Part shown: piece after piece, positions 1 to 22,307 of the stretch | How the letters are laid out: each line of letters starts with the position of its first letter | How positions within the stretch are numbered: position 1 is the first letter of the stretch | Assembly (NCBI GenBank): GCA_019930625.1 | Contig: CP082844.1 | Location: 2,790,001 to 2,854,000, forward strand | Length of the DNA: 64,000 nucleotides | Direction of reading: 5' to 3' | DNA from: Nocardia asteroides | GTDB taxonomy: Bacteria; Actinomycetota; Actinomycetes; Mycobacteriales; Mycobacteriaceae | The notes under the pieces: model-generated | Databases searched by the model: none | The model's input: only the letters and a program-made list of their open reading frames with translations | Told to the model about the DNA's origin: nothing | Translations under genes and position numbers: made by a program

Positions 1-14307
<14,307 letters not shown>

Positions 14308-14314
14308 CCGAGAT

Positions 14315-14353
14315 CCGCCGGTGAAGTGCGTCGATTCGCACCTTCACCGGCGG
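14315..14353 (+). terminator. Hairpin terminator after the NRPS gene
   Basis: Eight bases after the NRPS stop lie two long arms, CCGCCGGTGAAG-TGCG and its complement CGCA-CCTTCACCGGCGG. They form a stem of about 16 pairs with one bulged base and a 6-base loop. There is no U-tract, which is common for actinobacterial terminators. It separates the NRPS transcript from the Uma2 gene. Confidence 0.7.
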
Positions 14354-14435
14354 GTTCGGATCGGTGGCTCGGTTAGACTCGAACAGAGTCGGCGGCGACT
14401 CGACGCCGTCGTTCGACGAGGTTGGAGGTGGTTTC

Positions 14436-15011
14436 GTGGCGATGCCAGTTCCGCACGCCGATGGTTGGACGGCTGCCGACCTCGATCACATGCCCGAAGA
14501 TGGATTGCGCTACGAGGTCTTGAATGGTCAGCTCGTTGTGAATGCCGCACCGAAACCTCGCCATCAGTTGTTGGTCAGATGGCTGGGGCGTGCCCTCGAC
14601 GCGGTGTTGCCAGCAGATCGCTTGGTGTTGGAAGGTGTCGGCGTGCTGATCGGCGATGACGAACCGATCCCCGATCTCATGGTGGTGACCGAGCCGATTG
14701 ATCTGGACGCTAGGGGCGTTCCCGCTCACCGAGTCGAACTCGTTGTCGAGGTCGTGTCCAAATCCACGACGTTGCAAGACCGCATGGTAAAACCGGTGGT
14801 CTATGCGGAGGCCGGGATCCCGAACTACTGGCGATTCGAGCCCAATTCGTTCAAAGGGCAGTTGCCAGGGGAGTCTCTTCCTGTTCTGTTCGCCCACGAG
14901 CTCGGCGACGATCATGCTTACGAGCTGACCCACCGGGTGGCCGCGGGCAATGCGGTCACCCTGCGCAGTCCCTTCGAGTTCACGATCGACCCGGTGACGC
15001 TGCTGCCCTGA
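14436..15011 (+). CDS. Uma2 family (DUF820) putative restriction-endonuclease-like protein
   Basis: This is a 191-residue protein of the Uma2/DUF820 family, which has a PD-(D/E)XK nuclease-like fold; its cellular role is not established. Family marks visible are the N-terminal W-T-A-A-D-L-D-H-M-P segment, an acidic EPIPDLMV strand, the ELVVEVVS strand with the catalytic-type Glu, a conserved Lys-Tyr region (KPVVYAEAG) and the IPNYW motif. I chose GTG 14436 because GGAGG at 14424-14428 is 7 bases upstream; ATG 14442 is the alternative. A decayed relative follows directly, so the two probably arose by duplication or local expansion. Uma2 genes often occur in many copies in actinobacteria and cyanobacteria. 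Confidence 0.85.
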   Translation: MAMPVPHADGWTAADLDHMPEDGLRYEVLNGQLVVNAAPKPRHQLLVRWLGRALDAVLPADRLVLEGVGVLIGDDEPIPDLMVVTEPIDLDARGVPAHRVELVVEVVSKSTTLQDRMVKPVVYAEAGIPNYWRFEPNSFKGQLPGESLPVLFAHELGDDHAYELTHRVAAGNAVTLRSPFEFTIDPVTLLP

Positions 15012-15098
15012 CCTCGCTGTAGGGGATCCTGGGTCGTGGTGATGATCATCAGCCGAGTGCGTGGTCCGGTCTGGTTCGAACTGCGATGATGTCGCGCT

Positions 15099-15431
15099 AT
15101 GAGCGCTCCCCACGAGCAGCGTGTGACAGCCGAGCAGTTCGCCGAAGGGGCGACTGCCGGGCTCGGTGACATCGATGGTCGAGGCCACGTCCGAGTCCAC
15201 CATCGATGCCGATATCAATGACAAGCGAATTCACTACGCGACCGCGGTATTCCTCGGTACCTGATCGTCCGGCTCGATCAGAAGGAAGAACGAATCGAAG
15301 AGATCGAGGAATACCGTCTCGACTGGTCCGGTCGCCGCTATCGCGCCCACACGGTTCACAGACGTGTATTGCTGCTACTCGATGACCCGGTAGAGGCGAC
15401 CATTCCCTTCGACGTACTGGAACAGCCTTGA
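15099..15431 (+). pseudogene. Decayed Uma2 family gene
   Basis: Three reading-frame pieces together make a broken Uma2 protein. The first starts at ATG 15099 with an Uma2-type N-terminus (MSAPHEQRVTAEQFAEG). After a loss of the middle third and a frame change, the stretch from about 15175 reads VEATSESTIDADINDKR, which matches the VEVVSKSTTLQDRMVKP core of the intact neighbour. After another frame change near 15230, RDRGIPRYLIVRLD matches the AEAGIPNYWRFE region and runs to a stop at 15429. No single frame covers it, so it is a pseudogene. Divergence from the neighbour suggests an old copy. Confidence 0.75.
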
Positions 15432-15582
15432 CGACCTCGCATGGCAGAGGGACGCGCGCTCGAAGCCCGCCGGACGTAGGACCAGCCGAGCCGGCGCCGG
15501 AGTTCCGGACCACAGCGGCTCGAGCTCGAGCCGCTCTGCGCAGTCCGTTCGGCTCCACGTCGACCCGGCGTTCCTGCCGCGC

Positions 15583-16197
15583 TCACAGCGGGACGGCGTG
15601 GTCCTCGGCGAAGACCTTGCGGCAGACCGGGGCGCAGAAGGCGTAGTCGGTGCCGTCGTGGGTGAGGGTGAAGCGGGCGGTGGACACCTCGACGGTCATG
15701 CCGCAGATCGGGTCGATGGCGTAACCCTCGGGGGCCTCGGCTCGGTCGCCGGAGGTCCGGTAGTCCTCGGTCATCAGCTTGGTGATCTCGGTGGCGGTGA
15801 GCGTGCGGCCGAAGGCGCCGAGGTTGTTCTCGCGTAGGCCGACGATCTGGACTACGCAGTGCGGATCGCGGGTCAGGCGTCCCGGCTCGGCCTCGGATTC
15901 GGCGATGGCTCGGGTGATCAGTGGGATCACGTGGCCGCCGAATTCGCTGTTGTTCGCCCACGACCCGGGGACGGTGAGCCGCGCCAGGTAGCGCGGGGCG
16001 TCCTCCAGGGCGGGTCCGCCGGTCGCCCACACCTCGGCGTCGCGCACCAGAACATGGGTCAATTCACGAGCCTTCGCCAGTACCGAATCCGGTGCGGCGG
16101 GCTCTGTGGTCAGGTCGCGCAGAATGCGATCGGCGAGAGCACATTTGCGGTCGGGTGTGAGTGCGTTGTCGGAGACGAAGAGTTCGACGGTCATCAT
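15583..16197 (-). CDS. Tautomerase-like protein with C-terminal YHS metal-binding domain
   Basis: This 204-residue protein has two parts. Residues 1-145 look like a tautomerase/MIF-like subunit (TVELFVSD start, helix, a YLARLTVPGSW strand), but the family's catalytic N-terminal Pro is not present after Met. Residues from about 160 form a YHS domain (DPICGMTVE ... HDGTDYAFCAPVCRKVF), whose Cys residues bind metal in family members. It is the last gene of a three-gene minus-strand operon; its ATGATG start overlaps the TGA of the upstream DUF1772 gene, suggesting coupled translation. The YHS call is firm, the tautomerase call moderate. The pairing with a peroxiredoxin-like gene hints at redox or metal stress, which is inference. 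Confidence 0.75.
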   Translation of the reverse strand: MMTVELFVSDNALTPDRKCALADRILRDLTTEPAAPDSVLAKARELTHVLVRDAEVWATGGPALEDAPRYLARLTVPGSWANNSEFGGHVIPLITRAIAESEAEPGRLTRDPHCVVQIVGLRENNLGAFGRTLTATEITKLMTEDYRTSGDRAEAPEGYAIDPICGMTVEVSTARFTLTHDGTDYAFCAPVCRKVFAEDHAVPL

Positions 16198-16676
16198 GGG
16201 CGTGCTTCTTTCGCGGGGAGCAGGGTGGTCAGCGCGACCAAAAGGAATGCCACCAGCGCGCAGGCCGTGCGCGCGAAGTGGAAGGCCTCCCAACGGCTGA
16301 GGATTTCGGCGTAGTCGGCCGGCGGACCGCTGACCGCCCATACTTTGATCTCCTGGTTGATCGGGACGTTGCCGAGCCGGGTGATGAGGAACGCCGCGAT
16401 CGCGAGCACGCCCGCGCTACCGGCGAGCAGGCGTGATCGGCCGGTGGAACGGGCGGCGAGCACCAGCGTGCTCAGGACGGTCAGGCCCATCAGCGACTGC
16501 ATGACCAAGCCGTTGACGCTCATCAGCGCGGTGTGGAAGGTGAAGCGCACCTCCAGCGGAACTTTGCGGAAGGCGTAGAGGACGTTCACCGCTCCATAGC
16601 CGAACGCACCGGCGAGCAGTCCGCCGAACAGTAGTGCGAACATCCGGGCCAGGAGCGGTCTTTCGGCAATTCTCAC
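16194..16676 (-). CDS. DUF1772 (anthrone oxygenase-like) membrane protein
   Basis: This is a 160-residue integral membrane protein with four hydrophobic segments: one near residues 11-32, two in the middle and one near the C-terminus. It has the N-P-I-N-Q-E-I-K-W-like motif (NVPINQEIKVW) of DUF1772, the fold of anthrone oxygenases and small membrane proteins of unknown role. The GTG start at 16676 overlaps the TGA of the upstream peroxiredoxin-like gene (GTGA), and its own TGA overlaps the next start, so all three genes are translationally coupled. Substrate unknown. Confidence 0.8.
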   Translation of the reverse strand: MRIAERPLLARMFALLFGGLLAGAFGYGAVNVLYAFRKVPLEVRFTFHTALMSVNGLVMQSLMGLTVLSTLVLAARSTGRSRLLAGSAGVLAIAAFLITRLGNVPINQEIKVWAVSGPPADYAEILSRWEAFHFARTACALVAFLLVALTTLLPAKEARP

Positions 16677-17230
16677 GCGCGCTGCTCCGCCGGGACGAGG
16701 GCGAGCAACTCGTCGACCGACCACTGGTCGTAGACATGCGTGCCGTGCTTCGCGGCGAGGACGCGTCCGTCGGGGGAGATCAGGAAGTCGGCGGGCAACC
16801 CGAGACTGCCGCCCTCGGGCTTGACGGGCGGGGCGACCTGCCCGCGCCGCAGGATGGCCCGAGCGGCCTGGGCGACGCCGCGCAGAATGGCGGGCCAGCC
16901 GCGCGGGTCGAGCAGGGCGCGAGGCGAGGTCGAGACGCCGAATTCGCGGTAGAGCTCGCGGTACGGATCGGCGATCACGTCCAAGGGCAGTTCGGCGGTG
17001 TACTTGCGCAATTCTTCCGCGCTGGAGTGGAAGACGATCACCTCGCGAATGTTCGCCGCGGCGATCTCGTGCCTGCGGGTGACGATCGAGCGCAGGTGCA
17101 GGTTGCACACCGGGCAACCGGCGAATCGCCGGAACTGGAGATGGAGCAGGCGATCGGGATCCGGCACCTGGACCCGTGCACCGGAGATGGTGACCAGGGT
17201 TCGGCCGGAGACAGCGCTGGGCAGCGACAT
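16673..17230 (-). CDS. Peroxiredoxin-like AhpC/TSA family protein
   Basis: This 185-residue cytosolic thioredoxin-fold protein is of the AhpC/TSA_2 (PRXL2-like) type. The redox centre is GCPVCNLHLR near residue 38, a CxxC. Further family marks are VIVFHSS, the DPYRELYREFGV segment and GLPADFLISPDGRVL. It probably reduces peroxides or disulfides, but the donor is not evident. The ATG at 17230 has a good GGAG site 8 bases upstream. It is the first gene of a minus-strand operon with DUF1772 and the YHS protein, divergent from a TetR gene 74 bp away. Palindromes between the two are the likely control point. Confidence 0.85.
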   Translation of the reverse strand: MSLPSAVSGRTLVTISGARVQVPDPDRLLHLQFRRFAGCPVCNLHLRSIVTRRHEIAAANIREVIVFHSSAEELRKYTAELPLDVIADPYRELYREFGVSTSPRALLDPRGWPAILRGVAQAARAILRRGQVAPPVKPEGGSLGLPADFLISPDGRVLAAKHGTHVYDQWSVDELLALVPAEQRA

Positions 17231-17250
17231 GGGGAACTCCTTCTAGGTAG

Positions 17251-17295
17251 GTGTACTTTGTACGCCTACAACCAGTATGCGCGTAGCTTGTACGC
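17251..17295. promoter_or_regulatory. Two palindromic candidate TetR operators
   Basis: The 74-bp divergent gap between the peroxiredoxin-like and TetR genes holds two related palindromes. One is GGTGTAC-TTT-GTACGCC at 17251-17267, with a single arm mismatch. The other is GCGTA-GCTTG-TACGC at 17281-17295, with perfect arms. Both share the GTAC/GTA core. The second ends 9 bases before the TetR GTG start. This layout suits a repressor controlling both directions. Binding is inferred. Confidence 0.6.
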
Positions 17296-17304
17296 TGTCA
17301 ATCC

Positions 17305-17916
17305 GTGCCCCGTCCCCGCTCGCTGAGCACTGCCGATCTCGCCGCGGCGGCCCTCGCCGTGCTCGACCGCGACGGGCTGTCCGCGCTGACCATGCGTGCG
17401 GTGGCCAAGGAACTGGGCGTGGCCACCATGGCCCTGTACCGCTACGTGCGCGATCGCGATGCGCTCGAGGTACTGGTGGCAGATCAGGTGTTCGCTTCCA
17501 TCGACACGTCACTCCCGGCCGAAGGCGAGTGGAAGACGCGCGTGACCGCACTGCTCGAACACATCCGGGACGGGTTCGCGGCTCATCCGGCCGCCGTGCC
17601 GCTCGTGCTGCGGCATCGCCAGTCGTCGGTGGAATCGCTACGTGTGATGGAAGCCATGCTCGCGGTGCTGACCGAGGGTGGATTCACCGGCCGCGCGCGG
17701 GTCATCGCCCAGCGCACCTTGATCGCCTTCCTGATCGGTTACCTCCAGAACCAACACTATGCGCCGCTGCCGGGGCGGGGGACGATCGTGATGTCCGAAC
17801 TCCCCGCGCAGGATTACCCGCATCTGACGCAGACCGCGGGCCAGGCCAAGAACATGTCGGCCGACGACGAATTCCGAGGCGGTATCGAGATCGTGCTGCG
17901 CGGTCTCAGGCCATAG
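17305..17916 (+). CDS. TetR family transcriptional regulator
   Basis: This 203-residue regulator has an N-terminal TetR helix-turn-helix (about residues 10-55: LSALTMRAVAKELGV then TMALYRYVRDRDAL) and a helical ligand-binding C-terminal part. The GTG start at 17305 has no clear ribosome site and lies just after a palindrome, so a leaderless transcript is possible. It is divergent from the peroxiredoxin-DUF1772-YHS operon and most likely represses it and itself. Its 3' end overlaps the convergent GDSL gene by 11 bp. Ligand unknown. Confidence 0.9.
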   Translation: MPRPRSLSTADLAAAALAVLDRDGLSALTMRAVAKELGVATMALYRYVRDRDALEVLVADQVFASIDTSLPAEGEWKTRVTALLEHIRDGFAAHPAAVPLVLRHRQSSVESLRVMEAMLAVLTEGGFTGRARVIAQRTLIAFLIGYLQNQHYAPLPGRGTIVMSELPAQDYPHLTQTAGQAKNMSADDEFRGGIEIVLRGLRP

Positions 17917-19090
17917 CGGCCACCAGGACACGTGAGCGTCCCGCGCGCGATATCGAGCCGAAAAGCGCCGCCACGTCGATGCTTTCGGCCATCGCCCGAG
18001 CCCCTGCGTCGTTGAGATGCATGCCGTCACCGCTGTCGAAGCCGGGTCGGATGAAATCAGGCCGCTGCGGGTCCTCGACCGCACGGGCCACATCGAACAC
18101 CGAGTCGAAGACCTCGCAGCCGCGCAGCCATTCGTTCACGCGCCGGCGGGTCGCCAGCGTCTCGGCGACGTGCAGACCTTCGTAGATGACGCCGCCGTAG
18201 GGGCCGATCGTCGCGGCGTGGATGGTCAGGCCCGCCGCGTGCGCCCGCTGCGCGAGGGTGGTGAAGCCCTCGATCAATTCGTCGGCGGTCGCGGGCGGCT
18301 GGCCGACCATGCCGCCCAGGGTGAGGTCGTTGATGCCGAAGTTGACCAGGACGCTGGTCACGCCGGGCACGTCGAGCACGTCGCGGTCGAAGCGCGCCAG
18401 GCCCGGTTCACCCACCTCGTCGGTCAGCAGCCGATTTCCGGCGATGCCCTGGTTGACCACCCAGCCGCGCTCCAGGCGTTCGTTGAGGACGTCGACCGAG
18501 CGGCGGTTGGCGTCGAGTGTGGTGCCGACGCCTTCGAACCAGGAGTCGCCGAAAGCGACGGCCATCGGCGTGCCCGCGGGCGCGAGCACATCGACGCCGG
18601 TGACGAAGAATCGCGCGGGCACCTCCTCGGCGGCTCGGAGTACTGCTCCGGACGTGACGTCGCCGTCCGCTATGTAAGCGGTTTCCCCGGGCTGGTGTGA
18701 GTAGGTCGCCGGCCCGGTGGGGCCGGGCAGGTAGAGGCTCAGCGCCAGATCCGTGCCTGCCGAGAAGGCCGACTCCACCGGGTCGCTGAGAACTTCGCCG
18801 CCCACCGGGACGACGACCTGCTCCGCGCCGTCGAACCGCAGCGCGGTATCGGTCCCGGGGACGATCTCGCTGCCGGTCTTGCGCAGAGCGACTCGTGCTG
18901 CGCCGATCGTCAGTGGCGTCGTCCCGTAACGGTTGGTCAGCCTGACCCGCACCTGCGCGCCGCCCCCCGCGAGGCGCAGTGCCTGGCGCACCGTCTGGTC
19001 GGTGAACGAGCGGGATTCCGCGAACTTGATCCGCTCGTCCGGGCGGATCACCCCGGTGCGGAATCCGGCGATCCAGGTGTTGGGCGACAT
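17906..19090 (-). CDS. SGNH/GDSL-type hydrolase
   Basis: This 394-residue protein has a beta-rich N-terminal part (about 1-175) and a C-terminal SGNH hydrolase domain. Block I is AVAFGDSWFEG with the catalytic Ser of GDSW, the Gly and Asn blocks are IAGNR and LVNFGINDL, and block V is DSGDGMHLND with the Asp-His pair. It should be an esterase or lipase acting on an ester substrate. No signal peptide is apparent, so it is probably cytosolic, unlike many actinobacterial GDSL lipases. GGAGG precedes the ATG by 6 bases. It is divergent from a MarR gene 108 bp away, its likely regulator. Confidence 0.88.
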   Translation of the reverse strand: MSPNTWIAGFRTGVIRPDERIKFAESRSFTDQTVRQALRLAGGGAQVRVRLTNRYGTTPLTIGAARVALRKTGSEIVPGTDTALRFDGAEQVVVPVGGEVLSDPVESAFSAGTDLALSLYLPGPTGPATYSHQPGETAYIADGDVTSGAVLRAAEEVPARFFVTGVDVLAPAGTPMAVAFGDSWFEGVGTTLDANRRSVDVLNERLERGWVVNQGIAGNRLLTDEVGEPGLARFDRDVLDVPGVTSVLVNFGINDLTLGGMVGQPPATADELIEGFTTLAQRAHAAGLTIHAATIGPYGGVIYEGLHVAETLATRRRVNEWLRGCEVFDSVFDVARAVEDPQRPDFIRPGFDSGDGMHLNDAGARAMAESIDVAALFGSISRAGRSRVLVAAMA

Positions 19091-19121
19091 GAGGAACCTC
19101 CACTGATTGACTTGAGGAATA

Positions 19122-19133
19122 ATGCGTATGCAT
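19122..19133. promoter_or_regulatory. Small palindrome between GDSL and MarR genes
   Basis: ATGC-GTAT-GCAT sits in the 108-bp divergent gap. MarR proteins bind short inverted repeats of this kind, and its position suits control of both genes. The arms are only 4 bp, so it is weak evidence; it may also hold a TATGCAT-like -10 element for the minus strand. Confidence 0.35.
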
Positions 19134-19198
19134 AGTTCTACGGCAGTTTGTTCCTCATGTCAACTATCCGCGTGGAAACTTTTTGGTAGGTTGCCCTC

Positions 19199-19672
19199 AT
19201 GGACATGAGTGAGCTGCTGGACGATCCACGTCTGACCACGATGGGCCTGCTGTTCGAGGCCCACGGCGGTGTGGTCGCCAAGCTGGAGCCCGTCTGGAAG
19301 GCGCACGGTCTGTCCGGGCTGGATCTCAACGCCCTGATGCGGCTGAGCCGCTCCCCGGGGCGTCGGCTGCGCATGTCGGAGCTGGCGGTGCAGACCTCGC
19401 TGTCGACCAGTGGCGTCACCCGCTTGGTCGATCGGCTGGCTCGTGCCGAGCTGGTCGAACGGGAGCTGGACCCGGGGGATCGGCGCAGCTCCTATGCGGT
19501 GCTCACCGACGCGGGCGCGGCACGGCTCGCGCAGGTGCTGCCGGACTATCTCGCCGCCGTCGACCGCTGGTTCGTCGGATTGCTGAGGCCCGATCAGCTC
19601 ACTGCGTTGTCCGAGGCGTTGCGAATCGTGCGGGATACGTCCAATCCGGAGGCCACGTTCCGGATGGATTGA
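19199..19672 (+). CDS. MarR family transcriptional regulator
   Basis: This 157-residue regulator has the MarR winged helix: the recognition region LAVQTSLSTSGVTRLVDRL near residues 61-80, followed by the wing with the DPGDRRSSYAVLT motif (Asp-Arg-Arg). ATG 19199 is used; ATG 19205 is an in-frame alternative and no clear ribosome site precedes either. It is divergent from the GDSL hydrolase gene, which it probably represses, and its stop is 3 bp from the end of the convergent TetR gene. Confidence 0.9.
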   Translation: MDMSELLDDPRLTTMGLLFEAHGGVVAKLEPVWKAHGLSGLDLNALMRLSRSPGRRLRMSELAVQTSLSTSGVTRLVDRLARAELVERELDPGDRRSSYAVLTDAGAARLAQVLPDYLAAVDRWFVGLLRPDQLTALSEALRIVRDTSNPEATFRMD

Positions 19673-19675
19673 ACG

Positions 19676-20329
19676 TCAGTCCGCGCTCTCGGTCAGCAGC
19701 CGCTCCAGGCCGTCCAGGATCAGGTCGAGCCCGAAGCCGAAATCGGCTATGCCCGTGTGTTTCCCATCGATGACCAGCTGGGAGAGCGCGTTCATGTGGG
19801 GATACTCTTCGGCTGGGATGCGCGGCAGGAACTGTTGTGCGGCGGAGGCATATTCGGACGGCGCCAAGGGAAAATGCAGCTCTTGCAAGGTGAAGCCGTA
19901 GAGGTGGCTGTCGAGTGCGTTCCACGCGCGGTCGGCTTGTGGCAGTGAGAATCCCGCCGCGCGCAGGCAGCCCACGGTGGCATCGATGTAGCGCAGCATG
20001 GCGGGGCCGACGTTGATCCGGGAGCCGATCAGTCCGGTCGCCCACGGATGGCGCAGCAATACCTCGTGGGCGGAGGCCGACCGGGCGCGCAGGGCGGCCT
20101 TCCAATCGCCGCCGGCGGCGGGTGGCGTCATCTCGCCGACCACCAGATCGGCGATGCCGTCGAGCAGGTCGTCCTTGTTGCGCACGTGGTTGTACAGCGA
20201 CATCGCCTCGACGCCGAGTGCCTGTGCCAGTCGCCGCATGGACAGCGCGGCGAGGCCGTGCTCGTCGGCGAGCCGGACCGCGGCGAGCAGCACCGCGTCC
20301 CTGGTGAGCGGCGGGCGAGACTCGGGCAT
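19676..20329 (-). CDS. TetR family regulator with TetR_C type C-terminal domain
   Basis: This 217-residue protein has an N-terminal helix-turn-helix (LAALSMRRLAQALGV, AMSLYNHVRNKDDLLDGI near residues 27-60) and the C-terminal domain typical of TetR_C regulators of transport or oxidoreductase genes. ATG 20329 was chosen because GAGGGG lies 5-10 bases upstream; an upstream in-frame ATG would run through the palindrome region. It is divergent from an oxidoreductase gene across a gap with two copies of a CACTTAC-type palindrome, almost certainly its operators. Ligand unknown. Confidence 0.9.
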   Translation of the reverse strand: MPESRPPLTRDAVLLAAVRLADEHGLAALSMRRLAQALGVEAMSLYNHVRNKDDLLDGIADLVVGEMTPPAAGGDWKAALRARSASAHEVLLRHPWATGLIGSRINVGPAMLRYIDATVGCLRAAGFSLPQADRAWNALDSHLYGFTLQELHFPLAPSEYASAAQQFLPRIPAEEYPHMNALSQLVIDGKHTGIADFGFGLDLILDGLERLLTESAD

Positions 20330-20346
20330 GGTCCCCTCTCTTGACG

Positions 20347-20397
20347 CACTTACGGTGTAAGCGTAGCGTCGACGGCGTCGCACTTACACTGTAAGTG
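20347..20397. promoter_or_regulatory. Two CACTTAC-type palindromic operators
   Basis: The site at 20381-20397 is a perfect 17-bp palindrome, CACTTACA-C-TGTAAGTG. The site at 20347-20363, CACTTACG-G-TGTAAGCG, repeats it with two arm mismatches. They lie 17 bases apart between the divergent TetR and oxidoreductase genes. This is a strong case for autoregulation and control of the oxidoreductase by one TetR protein. Confidence 0.75.
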
Positions 20398-20419
20398 TCC
20401 AATGAAGGCGAGGGATGCC

Positions 20420-21430
20420 ATGTCCGACGGCCAGCAGTCCACCATCGAGCGCGCGACGATGACCGCGATCGTCGCGCCGCGATACGGCTCCAGCGAGGCG
20501 CTTCGGACGCAGGCGGTGCCGCGTCCGGTCGCGGCCGCGGGCGAGGTGCTGGTCCGGGTGCGCGCGGCGGCGGTATGCCGCGGCGACGTGCACCTGCTCA
20601 CCGGCAAGCCCTACGCGATCCGGCTCGGTTTCGGCCTTCGGCGGCCGAAGTACCCGGTCATCGGGCACGACCTGGCAGGCGATGTCGTCGACGTCGGTCC
20701 CGGCGTGAGCGAATTCGACCGTGGGGACTCGGTTTTCGGTGCGGTCGACTCGGGAGCCTTCGCCGAATTCGCGCGCGTGCCGGTCGGGCGGCTCGCGCGC
20801 GTTCCCGATGGCCTGACCGTGATCGAGGCCGCGGCCTTGCCGGATTCGGGCATGACGGCGCTGCAAGGTCTGCGCGATGTCGGCGGACTGCGCGCCGGGC
20901 AGAAAGTACTCGTCAACGGCGCGTCGGGCGGTGTGGGAACGAGCGCGGTGCAGATCGCCAAGGCGCTCGGCGCCGACGTGACGGCGGTGTGCGGCCCACG
21001 CCACGTCGAGACGTTGCGCGCGCTGGGGGCCGATCGCGTGATCGATTACACCACCGCGGATTTCACGCGCGACACGGATCGATACGACGTCCTGCTCGAT
21101 TTGGTGGGCAATCGGCCGCTGACCGCATGCCGCCGGGTGCTCGCACCGAAAGGGGTCTTCGTCTCTTCGGCGGGCGCGCCTGGCGGAGACTGGCTCGGTC
21201 CGGTGCTGTGGGTGGGCAAAGTGGTGCTGACCAGCCTGGTGGTCGGCCAGACCATGCGTCCCCTGCTGATGCGCCCGTGCCGGGCGGACCTCGAGTTCCT
21301 GGCGGGGCTGGCCGCCGAGGGGAAACTGCGCCCGGTGATCGAACGGCGCTTTCCGCTCGCCGCGGCCGCCTCGGCGGTGGCCCATGTCGCCGCGGGGCAC
21401 GCCCGAGGCAAGACGGTGATCGTCGTCTGA
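20420..21430 (+). CDS. NAD(P)-dependent medium-chain oxidoreductase (quinone reductase type)
   Basis: This 336-residue medium-chain dehydrogenase/reductase has an N-terminal GroES-like part (GEVLVRVRAAAVCRGDVHLL) and a Rossmann part with VLVNGASGGVGTSAVQIA, the AxxGxxG NADPH motif of quinone oxidoreductases. It lacks the structural four-Cys zinc loop, so it is a zinc-free NADPH reductase of enones or quinones. ATG 20420 is preferred because AAGGCGAGGG precedes it; ATG 20402 and ATG 20459 are in frame. A perfect palindrome 22 bp upstream suggests repression by the divergent TetR protein and induction by an electrophile, which is inference. Confidence 0.88.
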   Translation: MSDGQQSTIERATMTAIVAPRYGSSEALRTQAVPRPVAAAGEVLVRVRAAAVCRGDVHLLTGKPYAIRLGFGLRRPKYPVIGHDLAGDVVDVGPGVSEFDRGDSVFGAVDSGAFAEFARVPVGRLARVPDGLTVIEAAALPDSGMTALQGLRDVGGLRAGQKVLVNGASGGVGTSAVQIAKALGADVTAVCGPRHVETLRALGADRVIDYTTADFTRDTDRYDVLLDLVGNRPLTACRRVLAPKGVFVSSAGAPGGDWLGPVLWVGKVVLTSLVVGQTMRPLLMRPCRADLEFLAGLAAEGKLRPVIERRFPLAAAASAVAHVAAGHARGKTVIVV

Positions 21431-21443
21431 GCCGGGCGGCGAG

Positions 21444-22220
21444 TCATCCGGCCCGGACCGCGCCTTGGTGCTCCGTGAGGTAGTCCGCCCATCTCAGCTT
21501 GCCCACCTCGGCGCCTTCGGTCACCAGGTTCTCGCCCGCGCGGTAGACCCGGCCCGCCTTGCCCGGCACCCGGACGGTCAGCAGCGCACGCCGCTTGCCG
21601 AGCGTCGCCAGATAGTCGCGGACCAGATCGCGCATCCCGAAGACCTCGGGGCCGACCAGATCCGGCACCCGTCCGGCGGGTGCGCCGCCCGCCAGTTCCA
21701 CCAGCCGGGCCGCCACCTCACGGGTGTCCACCGGTTGCAGGCGCGCCCCGCCCAGCACCGGCAACACCGGCGATTTCCGCATCGTGTCCACCAGATTCGG
21801 CACGAAGTCGTGGAACTGCGCAGCCCGCAGCGTGGTCCAGGGGATGCCCGATTCGGCTACGGCTTGCTCGGCGGCGAATTTCGCGCGGAAGTAGGTCAGC
21901 GGAAGCAGGTCGGCGGCTGTGACCGAGATGTACACGAGGTGCCCGACACTCGCGGTTGCCGCTGCGCGCAGGAGATTCGCGGTCGCCACGTCGTCACCCT
22001 TGGCGCCGCCGGCCAGATGCAGGATGGTGTCGACACCCGTCACCGCGGCATCGATGCCGCCGCCGCGCAGGAGGTCCCCGGCGACGAACTCGACGCCGCC
22101 GTCCGCGGGACGCTCGGTGCGGCTCAGGACACGCACGTCGGCGCCGGTCTCGCGCAGTAGTGGAAGCACCTGGCGGCCCAGGGTGCCGGTGCCGCCGGTG
22201 ACAAGGATTTTCGTGGTCAT
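21444..22220 (-). CDS. NmrA-like NAD(P)-binding SDR protein
   Basis: This 258-residue atypical short-chain dehydrogenase has the nucleotide motif ILVTGGTGTLGRQV at residues 5-18 and the pattern of NmrA/TMR-like proteins (VDTILHLAGG, ISVTAADLLPLTYFRAKFAAE with the Tyr-x-x-x-Lys, TTLRAAQFHDF). Such proteins are redox sensors or reductases; no substrate can be given. The start was set at ATG 22220, behind a GGAG site. It runs convergent to the oxidoreductase gene and lies 87 bp downstream of the CGNR gene on the same strand, so the two may be cotranscribed. Confidence 0.87.
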   Translation of the reverse strand: MTTKILVTGGTGTLGRQVLPLLRETGADVRVLSRTERPADGGVEFVAGDLLRGGGIDAAVTGVDTILHLAGGAKGDDVATANLLRAAATASVGHLVYISVTAADLLPLTYFRAKFAAEQAVAESGIPWTTLRAAQFHDFVPNLVDTMRKSPVLPVLGGARLQPVDTREVAARLVELAGGAPAGRVPDLVGPEVFGMRDLVRDYLATLGKRRALLTVRVPGKAGRVYRAGENLVTEGAEVGKLRWADYLTEHQGAVRAG

Positions 22221-22307
22221 AACTGTCTCCGATCGCATCGGTGCCGATGGGGCGTTCCCATCGCTTCACCGAGACGACGACGCGCGGACACGGGCTGTGA
22301 CATCCGA

